A stretch of 54,495 bases of DNA from Acidobacteriota bacterium (lineage in GTDB: Bacteria > Acidobacteriota > Terriglobia > Bryobacterales > Bryobacteraceae): contig JANXSF010000016.1 of assembly GCA_025352795.1 (NCBI GenBank), positions 1-54,495 of the forward strand, given 5' to 3'. Shown here piece by piece: positions 19,752-28,688 of the stretch. Numbering within the stretch: the stretch's first letter is position 1; each line of letters begins with the position of its first letter. The position numbers and the translations under genes were made by a program. The notes under the pieces were generated by a model. That model saw only the letters and a list, made by a program, of their open reading frames with translations. It did no database searches and had not been told where the DNA came from.

Positions 19752-21275
19752 GTGGCAAGCATTTATCAATCTATCGAAATCCTAAGCAAAGAAAAAGGGA
19801 TTGATCCACAAATCGTGATGGACGCTGTGAAGGAAGCCATGCTGGTGGCTGCTCGCAAGCACTTCAAAACTACAGAAGAGCTGGCTGCAGAATTCGATCA
19901 GGCTTCTGGAGAGCTGCAGATTTTTGCCGTCAAAAAGATAGTGGAAGAAGCTGCTGATCCTGCGCACGAAATTTCTTTGTCTGACGCGAAGAAGATCGAC
20001 GCGAGCGCCGAAGTGGGTGGCGAGGTTCGTTTTCCCAAAAAAGCGGAAGGCTTGAGCCGGGTTTCTGCCCAAACTTTTAAACAAGTCATTTTACAGAAGC
20101 TGCGGGAAGCAGAACGCGACACAATTTTCACAGAATACGCACATCGGGTGGGTGAACTTGTCACTTGTGTGGTGAAGCGGATTGAAGGTCCAGATCTGGT
20201 TTTGGACATGGGCAAGACCGAAGCCCGCCTACCAAAGAAGGAACAATCCAGGCTAGAGAATTTTTCCATTGGGGACCGGGTTCGCTGCATTATTAAGAGC
20301 GTGGAAAAAAGTGGCAAAAACGCTGGGGTGATTCTTTCCCGTGCTGATGCCGACTTTGTGAAACGGCTGTTTGAGCAGGAAGTTCCGGAAATTTACGACA
20401 ACACGGTTGTGATCAAAGCCTGTGCGCGGGAAGCTGGCGAACGGACGAAGATTGCTGTGTTCAGCAGGGATCGCGATGTGGATTGCGTGGGTGCCTGCGT
20501 CGGTATGAAAGGGATGCGCGTGCAATCTATCATCCGGGAATTGCGCAGCGAAAAGATTGATATTATTGAGTATTCTGAAGATCCGATTGTGTTTGCCACG
20601 CATGCATTGAGTCCCGCTAAAATCAGCCGTGTGACCATTGTGAACGCTACTGATCGGCACATGGAAGTGATCGTCGAAGATACGCAGCTTTCGCTTGCGA
20701 TTGGCAAGAAAGGGCAGAACGTACGCTTGGCGGCGAAGTTAATTGGCTGGAAAGTAGACATTAAGAGCGAAGAAGAAAAACGTCAGGAAGTTGAGACGGC
20801 AATGTCGGCGATGATTGTTCCTGGGGCTCCGGTAAGCGTTTTGATGGAACACGGATTGGCCGTCGAAGTGATTGAAAAACTGGTTGAAGCGGATATTGGC
20901 ACGGTGGAAAAGCTGGGCTATATGACTCCTGAAGATCTGGAAGCATTGCCCGGTATTGAGCCGCAAATGGTGGACGCCATCCAGCAGGCAGTCAATGGCT
21001 ATTACAGCCAGTTTGAAGAGCCGATTGTTGAGATTCCAGCAGAGATTCCCGCAGAGGTTACAGTTGCTGATGTTTCGGCTGCCGAAGTGCCTGCTGCCGA
21101 CGTTCCTGCGGCCGAAGCCCCCGCTGCGGAAGTTCACATAGAAACACCAGCGCCAGCTTCCGATGAAGCGGTGGCTGAAAATGAGATTAATGCCGCGAAA
21201 CCTGCGGTTGAAGTGATGGATCATACCCCGGCGGCGGAGAAATCCGCTGAGGGTACGGAGGGAGTTCAGTCTTAG
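19752..21275 (+). CDS. nusA: Transcription termination/antitermination factor NusA
   Basis: A 507-residue NusA that binds RNA polymerase and controls pausing, termination and antitermination. GTG 19752 is preferred because it yields the family's N-terminus (ASIYQSIEILSKEKGIDP); the frame open from 19710 adds unrelated residues. Domains in order: N-terminal polymerase-binding domain (about 1-125), S1 domain (VTCVVKRIEGPDLVLDMGKTEA, about 135-200), KH1 and KH2 (GMRVQSIIRELRSEKIDI and LAIGKKGQNVRLAAKL), then a helix-hairpin-helix-like stretch. The last 75 residues are a repetitive Ala/Pro/Glu tail (runs such as AAEVPAADVPAAEAP), absent from E. coli-type C-terminal domains. Confidence 0.95.
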   Translation: MASIYQSIEILSKEKGIDPQIVMDAVKEAMLVAARKHFKTTEELAAEFDQASGELQIFAVKKIVEEAADPAHEISLSDAKKIDASAEVGGEVRFPKKAEGLSRVSAQTFKQVILQKLREAERDTIFTEYAHRVGELVTCVVKRIEGPDLVLDMGKTEARLPKKEQSRLENFSIGDRVRCIIKSVEKSGKNAGVILSRADADFVKRLFEQEVPEIYDNTVVIKACAREAGERTKIAVFSRDRDVDCVGACVGMKGMRVQSIIRELRSEKIDIIEYSEDPIVFATHALSPAKISRVTIVNATDRHMEVIVEDTQLSLAIGKKGQNVRLAAKLIGWKVDIKSEEEKRQEVETAMSAMIVPGAPVSVLMEHGLAVEVIEKLVEADIGTVEKLGYMTPEDLEALPGIEPQMVDAIQQAVNGYYSQFEEPIVEIPAEIPAEVTVADVSAAEVPAADVPAAEAPAAEVHIETPAPASDEAVAENEINAAKPAVEVMDHTPAAEKSAEGTEGVQS

Positions 21276-21289
21276 AATCTGGTACCATA

Positions 21290-21310
21290 GCTTGGGATAA
21301 TCTCCCAAGC
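21290..21310 (+). other. Perfect hairpin between nusA and infB
   Basis: GCTTGGGA (21290-21297) and TCCCAAGC (21303-21310) form an eight-base perfect stem with a five-base loop. No T-run follows, so it is not an intrinsic terminator. It could be an RNA processing site or stability element separating nusA from infB. Confidence 0.5.
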
Positions 21311-21342
21311 GAGGCCGACGGTAATCAGCAGACGTCCAACGT

Positions 21343-24300
21343 ATGAGTAAAATCCGTATCAACGAACTGGCTCGGGAGCTGGAAGTGAAGCCAAGCGCAA
21401 TTATTGATCTCCTCCCGGAACTGGGCGTTACTGAAAAAAAGACCCACTCCAGTTCGATTGAGGAAGATGCTGCTTTGGTAGTCCGGAAACGGCTTGCCGA
21501 GAGCGGAAAGTTAGGTACAGAACCGGAACATGGCCACCATGCCCCCAAAGGGCAGGGTGATCTGTTCGATTTACAAGTGATAGAAACTCCAGTAAAGGCA
21601 GAGACGCCCAAAGCAGTTGAAGCGCCCGCCCCAAAACCTCCGGCGGAAACGCCCCTAGCCTCATCGCCTGTTGCCCCACGTCCCGCACCCGTTGCGGAGA
21701 CTCCTGTGGTGGCGACTGCTGCTATTGCAATAGAAAAACCTTTAGCAGCGAAGCCTGTAGCAGAGAAGCCTGTAGCAGCGAAGCAAGCAGCAGCGAAGCA
21801 AGCAGCAGAAAAGCCAACTGTTGAGACCCCAGTTATCCGGTCTGCACCCATGCCGTTGCGTCCACCGCTAGGCAGTGGCACGGCGCCGCGCATCCACATT
21901 CCGCTGGCCCAGGCGCATGTTCCAGCACCTCCACCAAGCGTTCCAGTTCCACCGTCGGCTCCGGCACCTCCGACGATTCCTGTAGTCGAAGCACCTTCTG
22001 TTTCAGCCGCGCCGCCGGTTGCTGTTGCGCCCGCCATGCCTCAGGCACCGGCGAATCCCGCTCCTGCTGCGCCGCTGCCGCCGGTTTCCGCACCAATGCC
22101 TGGTCGAGCGGTTTCTATTCCAGCGCGACCGTTGCCGATGGCTCCCAAGCCTGGCCAAATTTTAAGTGGACCTCGTCAGGCATTTCCGCATTCCCCGGCA
22201 GCTCCGGCCATTCCGCGACCGCCGATTGCTGGTGCCATCCCTGGTGCACCACGTCCGCCACAGTCCACACCGCAGTTGCCCCGCCCTCCGATTGGGCGTC
22301 AGGGAGATCGACCAGGTGGATCGCCGCAGGCAAGAACATATCCATCACAGCAATCCCATTCCGGTGGAGCTCCGCAAACGAATCCCGGTGGTGGGATTAA
22401 GCCGCCGCTTGCAGGTCAACCCGCTGCCCGGCCCATTGTCCCACCAAGACAAGACATTTTAGATCGACTTCGCCAACAGGCGCAGCAGGTTCCGGCCAAG
22501 GGAATGCCTGGAACTCCTTCGCCCCGCCCAAGTGGTGGGCCTTACATGTCCCAGCGCCCAGGCACGGCCGCCCCAGGACAACCGATTTACCAGGGTCGCG
22601 TGCGACCCGGACAAACAATTGCCCCGCGCCCTGGCGCACCTGGAACCCCATATCCAAGTGGACCCGGTGGCGGTGGTGGTTACCCCGGTGGTCCGGCAGG
22701 CCGCAGCAGCATGCAGCGCCGCGGTCCACATCCAACATCTCCCGGTGGTCGTGGTGGCCCAGGCGGCGTAACGCTTGAACCGCCAGTTCTGCCAGTGGCA
22801 ACCGATACACAGCGTCGTACCGATGCTGCTAAGCGCCGTCATGATCCGTCCCGTGATCGTGAGTCGGAGCGTGAAGGCAAGCTGAAGCCAATGTCGCGGC
22901 GGCATGAAGTTCCAGAACTTCCGCCAATTGATCGCGAGATCACCATTTCCGAAGGCATCACTGTCAAGGAATTGTCCGACAAGCTAGGCGTACGTGCCAA
23001 TCTGTTGATCAAGAAACTGGTGGACGTGAAGAAAGTGTTCGCGTCTATCAATCAATCTTTAGATGCGAAACTGGCCGGTGAACTGGCGCGCGAATTTGGC
23101 GCATCGGTGAACAAGGTCACTTACGAACAAGAACATACGCAGGACATTGATCTGGCCGAAGATCCTAAGGATCTGATCCGTCGCGGTCCGGTGGTTACCA
23201 TCATGGGCCACGTCGATCACGGTAAGACTTCCTTACTGGATGCGATTCGCCAAGCCCGTGTGGCCGAGCGCGAAGCCGGTGGTATTACGCAGCATATTGG
23301 TGCCTACCAAGTGGAAAAGAATGGCAAGAAGATTGTCTTTATCGACACTCCTGGCCACGCGGCATTTACCCGGATGCGAGCCCGCGGGGCCAAGGTGACC
23401 GACATTGTAATCTTAGTAGTGGCCGCCGACGATGGCGTTATGCCACAGACCAGAGAAGCGATCGACCATGCCAAAGCGGCTGGTGTTCCAATCATTGTCG
23501 CCATCAATAAAATTGACAAGCCCGATTCCAACCTGGATCGTATTAAGCAGCAATTGAACGACCTTGGATTGTTGGCTGAAGATTGGGGCGGCGACGTGGT
23601 TATGGTTCCGGTCTCAGCAAAAGCCAAGACTAACCTGGATCTGTTGCTGGAAATGGTTCTGTTGGTTTCAGAAATGTTGGACTTGAAGGCCAACCCTTCC
23701 CGTCCTGGTTTGGGTTCGGTATTGGAAGCCAAATTGGACAAGGGTCGTGGACCTGTGGCCACCGTGCTGGTGCGTAACGGCATCATGCGCGTCGGCGACT
23801 TCTTCATCTGCGGTTCGGTGTTCGGCAAAGTCAGGGCGATGTTCGACGACCGAGGGAATCAGGTTCGTGAAGCAGGACCTTCTACGCCGGTTGAAGTGCT
23901 AGGTTTGGAAGCGTTGCCGGAAGTTGGCGATACAGTCCAAGTGGTAACCGATACGGCCAAGGCCAAGCAGATTGTGATGTACCGCGAATCGCAAGCGCGC
24001 GAAGCGGCCATGGCGAAGAATAAGCGCATGACGCTGGAACAACTTCACGCTCAAATGAAAGAAGGCGAGCTGAAGGATCTGAACCTGATCATCAAGACCG
24101 ATGTCGGCGGCACTGCCGAAGTACTCTCTGACACTTTGACTGCTTTAACGAACGACAAAGTTCGGGTTCGGGTATTACATTCCGGTGCCGGTGCCATTAC
24201 AGAAACTGACGTGCTGCTGGCAACCGCATCGAACGCGATTATCATCGGCTTTAACGTAAAGCCAGAGCGCACGGCGCAGGCTGTAGCGGATCGGGAAAAG

Positions 24301-24690
24301 GTGGATATCCGCCTGCACTCGATCATTTACGAAGTTACCGACCAGATCAAACGGGCCATGGTTGGCTTGCTGGATCCGGTGTTCAAGGAAGTTTATCGTG
24401 GCCGCGCGGAAGTCCGCGAAGTGTTCCGCATCAGCAAGGTGGGTGCGGTGGCTGGTTGCATGATCATCGACGGCACCATTGGGCGCGACAACGAAGTGCG
24501 CATTCTTCGCGACAAGGTTGTGGTCCACACAGGCAAGGTGATGGCCTTGAAGCGCTTCAAGAACGATGCCAGTGAAGTTCGCGAAGGATTTGAATGCGGT
24601 ATTTCCATTCAGAACTTCAACGACCTTAAGTCTGGCGATATTATTGAAGGCTTTGTTAACGAGAAAGTCGCTCATGAACCTATGCCCTAA
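21343..24690 (+). CDS. infB: Translation initiation factor IF-2
   Basis: A 1115-residue IF-2, the GTPase that brings initiator tRNA to the ribosome. The N-terminal IF2N motif (IRINELARELEVKPSAIIDLL) is followed by a very long low-complexity linker rich in Pro, Ala and Gly (about 85-500). A second IF2N-like element (TVKELSDKLGVRANLLIKKL) precedes the GTPase domain with GHVDHGKTSLLD (P-loop), DTPGHAAFTRMRARG (switch II) and NKIDKPD. Domains II, III and IV (EVFRISKVGAVAGCMI and on) are complete. The linker makes it longer than the usual 700-900 residues. It shares the operon with nusA and rimP and ends at a strong terminator. Confidence 0.97.
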   Translation: MSKIRINELARELEVKPSAIIDLLPELGVTEKKTHSSSIEEDAALVVRKRLAESGKLGTEPEHGHHAPKGQGDLFDLQVIETPVKAETPKAVEAPAPKPPAETPLASSPVAPRPAPVAETPVVATAAIAIEKPLAAKPVAEKPVAAKQAAAKQAAEKPTVETPVIRSAPMPLRPPLGSGTAPRIHIPLAQAHVPAPPPSVPVPPSAPAPPTIPVVEAPSVSAAPPVAVAPAMPQAPANPAPAAPLPPVSAPMPGRAVSIPARPLPMAPKPGQILSGPRQAFPHSPAAPAIPRPPIAGAIPGAPRPPQSTPQLPRPPIGRQGDRPGGSPQARTYPSQQSHSGGAPQTNPGGGIKPPLAGQPAARPIVPPRQDILDRLRQQAQQVPAKGMPGTPSPRPSGGPYMSQRPGTAAPGQPIYQGRVRPGQTIAPRPGAPGTPYPSGPGGGGGYPGGPAGRSSMQRRGPHPTSPGGRGGPGGVTLEPPVLPVATDTQRRTDAAKRRHDPSRDRESEREGKLKPMSRRHEVPELPPIDREITISEGITVKELSDKLGVRANLLIKKLVDVKKVFASINQSLDAKLAGELAREFGASVNKVTYEQEHTQDIDLAEDPKDLIRRGPVVTIMGHVDHGKTSLLDAIRQARVAEREAGGITQHIGAYQVEKNGKKIVFIDTPGHAAFTRMRARGAKVTDIVILVVAADDGVMPQTREAIDHAKAAGVPIIVAINKIDKPDSNLDRIKQQLNDLGLLAEDWGGDVVMVPVSAKAKTNLDLLLEMVLLVSEMLDLKANPSRPGLGSVLEAKLDKGRGPVATVLVRNGIMRVGDFFICGSVFGKVRAMFDDRGNQVREAGPSTPVEVLGLEALPEVGDTVQVVTDTAKAKQIVMYRESQAREAAMAKNKRMTLEQLHAQMKEGELKDLNLIIKTDVGGTAEVLSDTLTALTNDKVRVRVLHSGAGAITETDVLLATASNAIIIGFNVKPERTAQAVADREKVDIRLHSIIYEVTDQIKRAMVGLLDPVFKEVYRGRAEVREVFRISKVGAVAGCMIIDGTIGRDNEVRILRDKVVVHTGKVMALKRFKNDASEVREGFECGISIQNFNDLKSGDIIEGFVNEKVAHEPMP

Positions 24691-24727
24691 GGCTGTTTCT
24701 TAACTAGAGCTGGTTCCTAAAATGAAT

Positions 24728-24758
24728 AAAAAAGGCAGACGGTTGCGTCTGCCTTTTT
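24728..24758. terminator. Bidirectional intrinsic terminator between infB and xerC
   Basis: AAAAAAGGCAGAC and GTCTGCCTTTTT form a stem (GGCAGAC/GTCTGCC) with a six-base loop and A-run/T-run on the two sides. It serves the infB transcript on the plus strand and the converging tadA-trmFO-xerC transcript on the minus strand. Confidence 0.9.
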
Positions 24759-24762
24759 ACTT

Positions 24763-25656
24763 TTAAGCCTTGGGATGGGACTTATCGTAGACAGCCATAA
24801 TATCGGCCAGGGAAACATGGGTATAGCGTTGCGTGGTGGTCAACCGCGCATGACCCAATAACTCCTGAATAGCCCTAAGATCCGCCCCGTCATTCAATAA
24901 ATGAGTGGCATAGGCGTGACGCAAGCTATGCGGATGCAGGGAATCGTCCCCTGCCAGCATACGCGAATAGAACTTCACAATTTCCCTCACGCTGCGGTCA
25001 AATATTCTTGCACCCTTGGTGTTGGTGAATACGGCCGTCTCACCTGGTTTGGCGATCCGATCCGCAAGATAGGCTTCCAGTGCTGCGGCGGCTTTGGTTG
25101 CATAAGGAACTTGGCGCTCCTTCTTACCTTTTCCGCGCACCCGCAGCCATCGTTCCGAACGGTCGATATCTTCCAGATTCATTCCGCACAACTCGCTAAC
25201 GCGCAGACCGCAACCGTAGAGAATTTCAAAGATTGCCAGATCACGCTTCGGAAACGGACGATCCAGCGTGTCCGCCTGCACCCCGTCGATCAGCTTGCCT
25301 GCTTGCTCTTCAGAGATCACTTTCGGTAAATGTTGCGGAGCTTTTGGGGTCCGAAGTTGCCTGCTGGGATTCACGGCCAGCAGCTTTTCCCGCATCAGAA
25401 ATTTGAAGAAAGATCGGATACAGGCAATTTTGCGACGAATGGTGACTACGCTCAGGTCTAACTGGTAAAGGCCGCCTAACCATTCGCGCAGAGCAATGTT
25501 ATCGAACTGTTCCACTGCCGGTGTGGAATCTGTAGTGGGCGTGAAATAGCTATGGAACTGAGCCAGATCCGCTGCATAATTTCGAAGCGTGTGTTCGCTG
25601 GAATTGGTGCGTTTTAATTCAGCCAGAAACCGGTCAATTTGCTGGCTCAAAATCAT
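24763..25656 (-). CDS. xerC: Tyrosine recombinase XerC/XerD
   Basis: A 297-residue site-specific recombinase from ATG 25656, which overlaps the trmFO stop as ATGA; the longer frame to 25713 lies inside trmFO. The N-terminal SAM-like core-binding domain (about 1-95) is followed by the catalytic domain. Catalytic residues are visible: Arg152 in YGCGLRVSEL, Lys near 176 in VRGKGKKER, His243 and Arg246 in HPHSLRHAYATH, His269 in LLGHA, and nucleophile Tyr278 in TTTQRYTH. It resolves chromosome dimers at dif sites during division. Position next to trmFO is the common location of the housekeeping copy. XerC versus XerD is not certain from sequence alone. Confidence 0.92.
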   Translation of the reverse strand: MILSQQIDRFLAELKRTNSSEHTLRNYAADLAQFHSYFTPTTDSTPAVEQFDNIALREWLGGLYQLDLSVVTIRRKIACIRSFFKFLMREKLLAVNPSRQLRTPKAPQHLPKVISEEQAGKLIDGVQADTLDRPFPKRDLAIFEILYGCGLRVSELCGMNLEDIDRSERWLRVRGKGKKERQVPYATKAAAALEAYLADRIAKPGETAVFTNTKGARIFDRSVREIVKFYSRMLAGDDSLHPHSLRHAYATHLLNDGADLRAIQELLGHARLTTTQRYTHVSLADIMAVYDKSHPKA

Positions 25657-27002
25657 GCTGACGTCACAGCAACTGCCCGATACTCTTCCAATGCTTGTTG
25701 ACCAAGGCGGCACACTTCAGCGTGTCGTGCTTTTTTGTCGCGCTTCAATTTGGCGCGGGTCTCTTCATCCAGTTGCGGAAGCAGGTCAAAAGTGATGTTT
25801 GCAGGCTGGTAATTCTTTGCGTCAGCTTTTGAAATGTAATGGCACAATGAGCCCAAGGCGGTAGGGCGGGGAAGTGGCCTGAGTTGTTCCCCGCGCATCT
25901 GGCTGATGGCATGCATTCCGGCCATGAACCCAGTGGCAATGGATTCCACGTATCCTTCCACTCCGGAAATTTGGCCAGCAAAAAAAATGCGCGGATCGGT
26001 GCGCAGTTGCAGGCAATCCGTCAGCAGCGATGGCGCATTAATGTACGTATTGCGATGGATTTGCCCATAGCGAACGAACTTGGCACTTTCCAAGCCGGGA
26101 ATCAAACGCATGACTCGGGCTTGTTCGGCAAAACGCATGTGGTTTTGAAAACCTACCAGATTATAACTATCGGCTCGCAGATTTTCCTGCCGCAGTTGGA
26201 CCACGGCATAGGGGCGCCTGCCAGTGCGCGGATCATCCAGACCCATTGGTTTCATTGGTCCAAAACGCAAAGTATCACGACCGCGTCGGGCAATTTCTTC
26301 CACCGGCAGGCAGGCTTCAAAAAATGGCGTGGCATCTTCAGGAATGTGCGCTTCGTAGCATTGCGCTTCCAGAACCGCGTCGATAAATGTGTTGTACTCG
26401 TCTTTGTTGAACGGGCAGTTGACGTAATCGTCGGTTCCATCAATCGACTTGCCATAGCGCGATGCGCGGAAGGCGATGTCGTAATTAATGGAATCGGCTT
26501 CCACGATTGGGCTGATGGCGTCGTAAAAATAGAGCCGTTCGGAACCAGTGATACGGGCGATGTCGACGGCCAATGCGTCGGACGTAAGGGGTCCGCTGGC
26601 GATGATGACTATACCGTTTTCTGGAATTGTTTTCATCTCTTCGCGAACAATGGAAATTTTAGGATGGCTGGAAACGCGTTCGGTGATCCATTCGGCGAAT
26701 TGCACGCGGTCCACAGTAAGTGCCTGTCCACCGGGGACACGGCAGGCGTCGGCAGCCTGAATCACCATAGAACCCAATCGGCGTAGTTCGTTTTTAAGAA
26801 GCCATGGAGCGGAATTTTCAGATTCGCTTTTTAGAGAATTGCTACAAACCAGTTCCGCCAATTTGTCGGTTTGATGCGCTGGGGAAGCCACTTGCGGCCG
26901 CATTTCGTACAACGTCACGTCAAAGCCAGCTTCGGCGACTTGCCAAGCTGCTTCCGATCCGGCCAATCCGCCGCCCAAAACAATAATACGCTTACTCGTC
27001 AT
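25653..27002 (-). CDS. trmFO: tRNA (m5U54) methyltransferase TrmFO
   Basis: A 449-residue folate- and FAD-dependent enzyme that makes 5-methyluridine at position 54 of tRNA. The FAD motif is at the N-terminus (IIVLGGGLAGSEAAWQVAEAG). Family blocks include YEMRP near residue 33, LAELVCSNSLKS, and the C-terminal FFAGQISGVEGYVESIATG. It overlaps tadA upstream (ATGA) and xerC downstream (ATGA), forming a tRNA-modification and recombinase operon. The GidA-type paralogue is excluded by length and by the TrmFO-specific EMRP and SLKS blocks. Confidence 0.96.
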   Translation of the reverse strand: MTSKRIIVLGGGLAGSEAAWQVAEAGFDVTLYEMRPQVASPAHQTDKLAELVCSNSLKSESENSAPWLLKNELRRLGSMVIQAADACRVPGGQALTVDRVQFAEWITERVSSHPKISIVREEMKTIPENGIVIIASGPLTSDALAVDIARITGSERLYFYDAISPIVEADSINYDIAFRASRYGKSIDGTDDYVNCPFNKDEYNTFIDAVLEAQCYEAHIPEDATPFFEACLPVEEIARRGRDTLRFGPMKPMGLDDPRTGRRPYAVVQLRQENLRADSYNLVGFQNHMRFAEQARVMRLIPGLESAKFVRYGQIHRNTYINAPSLLTDCLQLRTDPRIFFAGQISGVEGYVESIATGFMAGMHAISQMRGEQLRPLPRPTALGSLCHYISKADAKNYQPANITFDLLPQLDEETRAKLKRDKKARHAEVCRLGQQALEEYRAVAVTSA

Positions 27003-27502
27003 TCTACTTTTAGGATACGTTTTCGTTCGAAAAAGCGTTGAAGAATTTCAGTGCACTGGGCACCCATCACACCTTCAATGATTTCCACTTGATGATTCAG
27101 AAGGTCAGAATCGGCTAGGCGGAATTTACTGCGGACGCCCCCGAAACGCAGATCACGAGCCCCGAAAACAAGCCTGCCAATGCGCGCGTGGACTAATGCC
27201 CCGGCGCACATCACGCAAGGTTCAAGGGTGGCATAAAGGGTGACATTTTCCAGACGATAGTTGCCCAAAGTTCGGGCCGCAGCGCGCATTGCATGCATTT
27301 CGGCGTGGGCGGTTGGGTCGCAAGAGGCAATGGGAGTATTGTATCCTTCCCCAATGATTACGCCCTTGTGGACGGCCACCGCACCTACCGGGACTTCCCC
27401 ATACTTTTCAGCTTCTTCGGCCAATTCCAGGGCTCGCCGAAGGAACTTTTCGTCTGCAATTCTAGCATTATATTGAGTCGTGCTTGTGAGCAAAGTAATC
27501 AT
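26999..27502 (-). CDS. tadA: tRNA-specific adenosine deaminase TadA
   Basis: A 167-residue zinc deaminase that converts A34 to inosine in the tRNA-Arg(ACG) anticodon. The zinc and catalytic site is complete: His66 and Glu68 in DPTAHAEMHAMR, and Cys96/Cys99 in LEPCVMCAGAL. The C-terminal helix carries the FFERKR segment. The start is the ATG at 27502; about the first 12 residues are not part of the conserved core. It is the first gene of the tadA-trmFO-xerC transcript and diverges from the ABC permease genes with 25 bp between starts, so the promoters must overlap. Confidence 0.94.
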   Translation of the reverse strand: MITLLTSTTQYNARIADEKFLRRALELAEEAEKYGEVPVGAVAVHKGVIIGEGYNTPIASCDPTAHAEMHAMRAAARTLGNYRLENVTLYATLEPCVMCAGALVHARIGRLVFGARDLRFGGVRSKFRLADSDLLNHQVEIIEGVMGAQCTEILQRFFERKRILKVE

Positions 27503-27527
27503 TGTAGTTTAAACTAGAAGGAACACT

Positions 27528-28685
27528 GTGAAGTATCTTTCCTTAATTCTTAAGAACGGAATCCGCAACAAGCGCCGTAGCATATTGACCATTATCAGCG
27601 TGGGCGTTTCACTATGTCTGCTTGGAGTGCTGCTGGCTGTTTACGCGGTTTTTTATGTGTCTGAAGCACCGCCGGAACAGGCATTGCGGCTGGTCACGCG
27701 CAACAAGATTTCGTTGACGGTTACTATGCCGGGTTACTATCGCGACCAGATCGCCAAATTGCCTGGTGTGCAAAACATCATGACAAACAATTGGTTTGGA
27801 GGCGTTTACAAAGACACCCGCGATCCTAATAACTTTTTCGCGCGTTTCGGCGCTGAGCCCGAACGGTTGTTGCTGGTTAGGCCTGAGTTGAAAATGCCTG
27901 AAGATCAGAAGCAAGCGTTTGTTAAGGAGCGCACGGCGTGTATTCTGGGCAAGCCGCTGGCGGACAAGCTGGGCATCCAGTTGGGGCAGCGTATTCAATT
28001 GAAGGGCGATATTTATCCAGTGACATTAGAGTTGATTGTGCGCGGCATCTACACAGCCAACACCAATGATGAAGTGTTGTATTTCAATCAGGAATATCTG
28101 AATGAACTGTTACCCGTTGCCCGGCGCAGCAATGCTGGCGCATTCTATGTGATGGCAGATTCCCTGGAATCAGCAAGTCGTTTAGGGAAACAAATCGACA
28201 CCATCTATTACAATTTTCCTGTCCAAACCAAGACCGAATCAGAGCAGGCGTTTTCACTGGCGTTCGCTTCATCTTTGGGCAACATCAAAAAATTCCTGCT
28301 GAGCATTTGTGCTGCGGTAATGTTCACCGTTCTTCTGGTGAGTGCCAATACCATGGCGATGAGTGTTCGAGAGCGCGTAAAAGAAGTGGGCGTTTTGAAG
28401 ACGCTGGGCTTCACTACAGAAGCGGTGATGGGAATCATTCTTGGTGAAGCTGCAGTGATTTCCTTGTTAGGTGGATTGGTCGGATGCTTGCTGGCATCCT
28501 TTCTATGTGTCGGATTGCGAGCTGCCGGTGGATTTCTTCCGCAATTAAAGCAGGCAGCGATGACCCCAGGAGTTGCCGCAACCACCCTTGCGGTCGCCCT
28601 TGATATTGGATTGATCAGTTCCTTTATTCCTGCCTGGAGCGCTTCGCACACGCCCATAGTGGATGCCCTGAAGACCAACATATAA
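27528..28685 (+). CDS. ABC transporter permease (FtsX/MacB type), first subunit
   Basis: A 385-residue permease with the MacB/LolC layout: one N-terminal transmembrane helix (LTIISVGVSLCLLGVLLAVYAV), a large periplasmic domain (about 45-240), and three C-terminal helices of the FtsX domain starting near SLGNIKKFLLSICAAVMF. The conserved cytoplasmic coupling segment VRERVKEVGVLKTLGFT is present. The start is GTG with AAGGA upstream. Three bases separate it from the second permease. With the adaptor and ATPase downstream it forms a putative tripartite exporter or lipoprotein-release system. Confidence 0.9.
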   Translation: MKYLSLILKNGIRNKRRSILTIISVGVSLCLLGVLLAVYAVFYVSEAPPEQALRLVTRNKISLTVTMPGYYRDQIAKLPGVQNIMTNNWFGGVYKDTRDPNNFFARFGAEPERLLLVRPELKMPEDQKQAFVKERTACILGKPLADKLGIQLGQRIQLKGDIYPVTLELIVRGIYTANTNDEVLYFNQEYLNELLPVARRSNAGAFYVMADSLESASRLGKQIDTIYYNFPVQTKTESEQAFSLAFASSLGNIKKFLLSICAAVMFTVLLVSANTMAMSVRERVKEVGVLKTLGFTTEAVMGIILGEAAVISLLGGLVGCLLASFLCVGLRAAGGFLPQLKQAAMTPGVAATTLAVALDIGLISSFIPAWSASHTPIVDALKTNI

Positions 28686-28688
28686 CTT

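Noticed and set aside
20739-22037. A 432-codon minus-strand open frame opposite nusA/infB
   Set aside because: It mirrors the Ala/Pro-rich coding of nusA and infB; the Gly/Thr-rich product has no domain and the plus-strand genes are certain.
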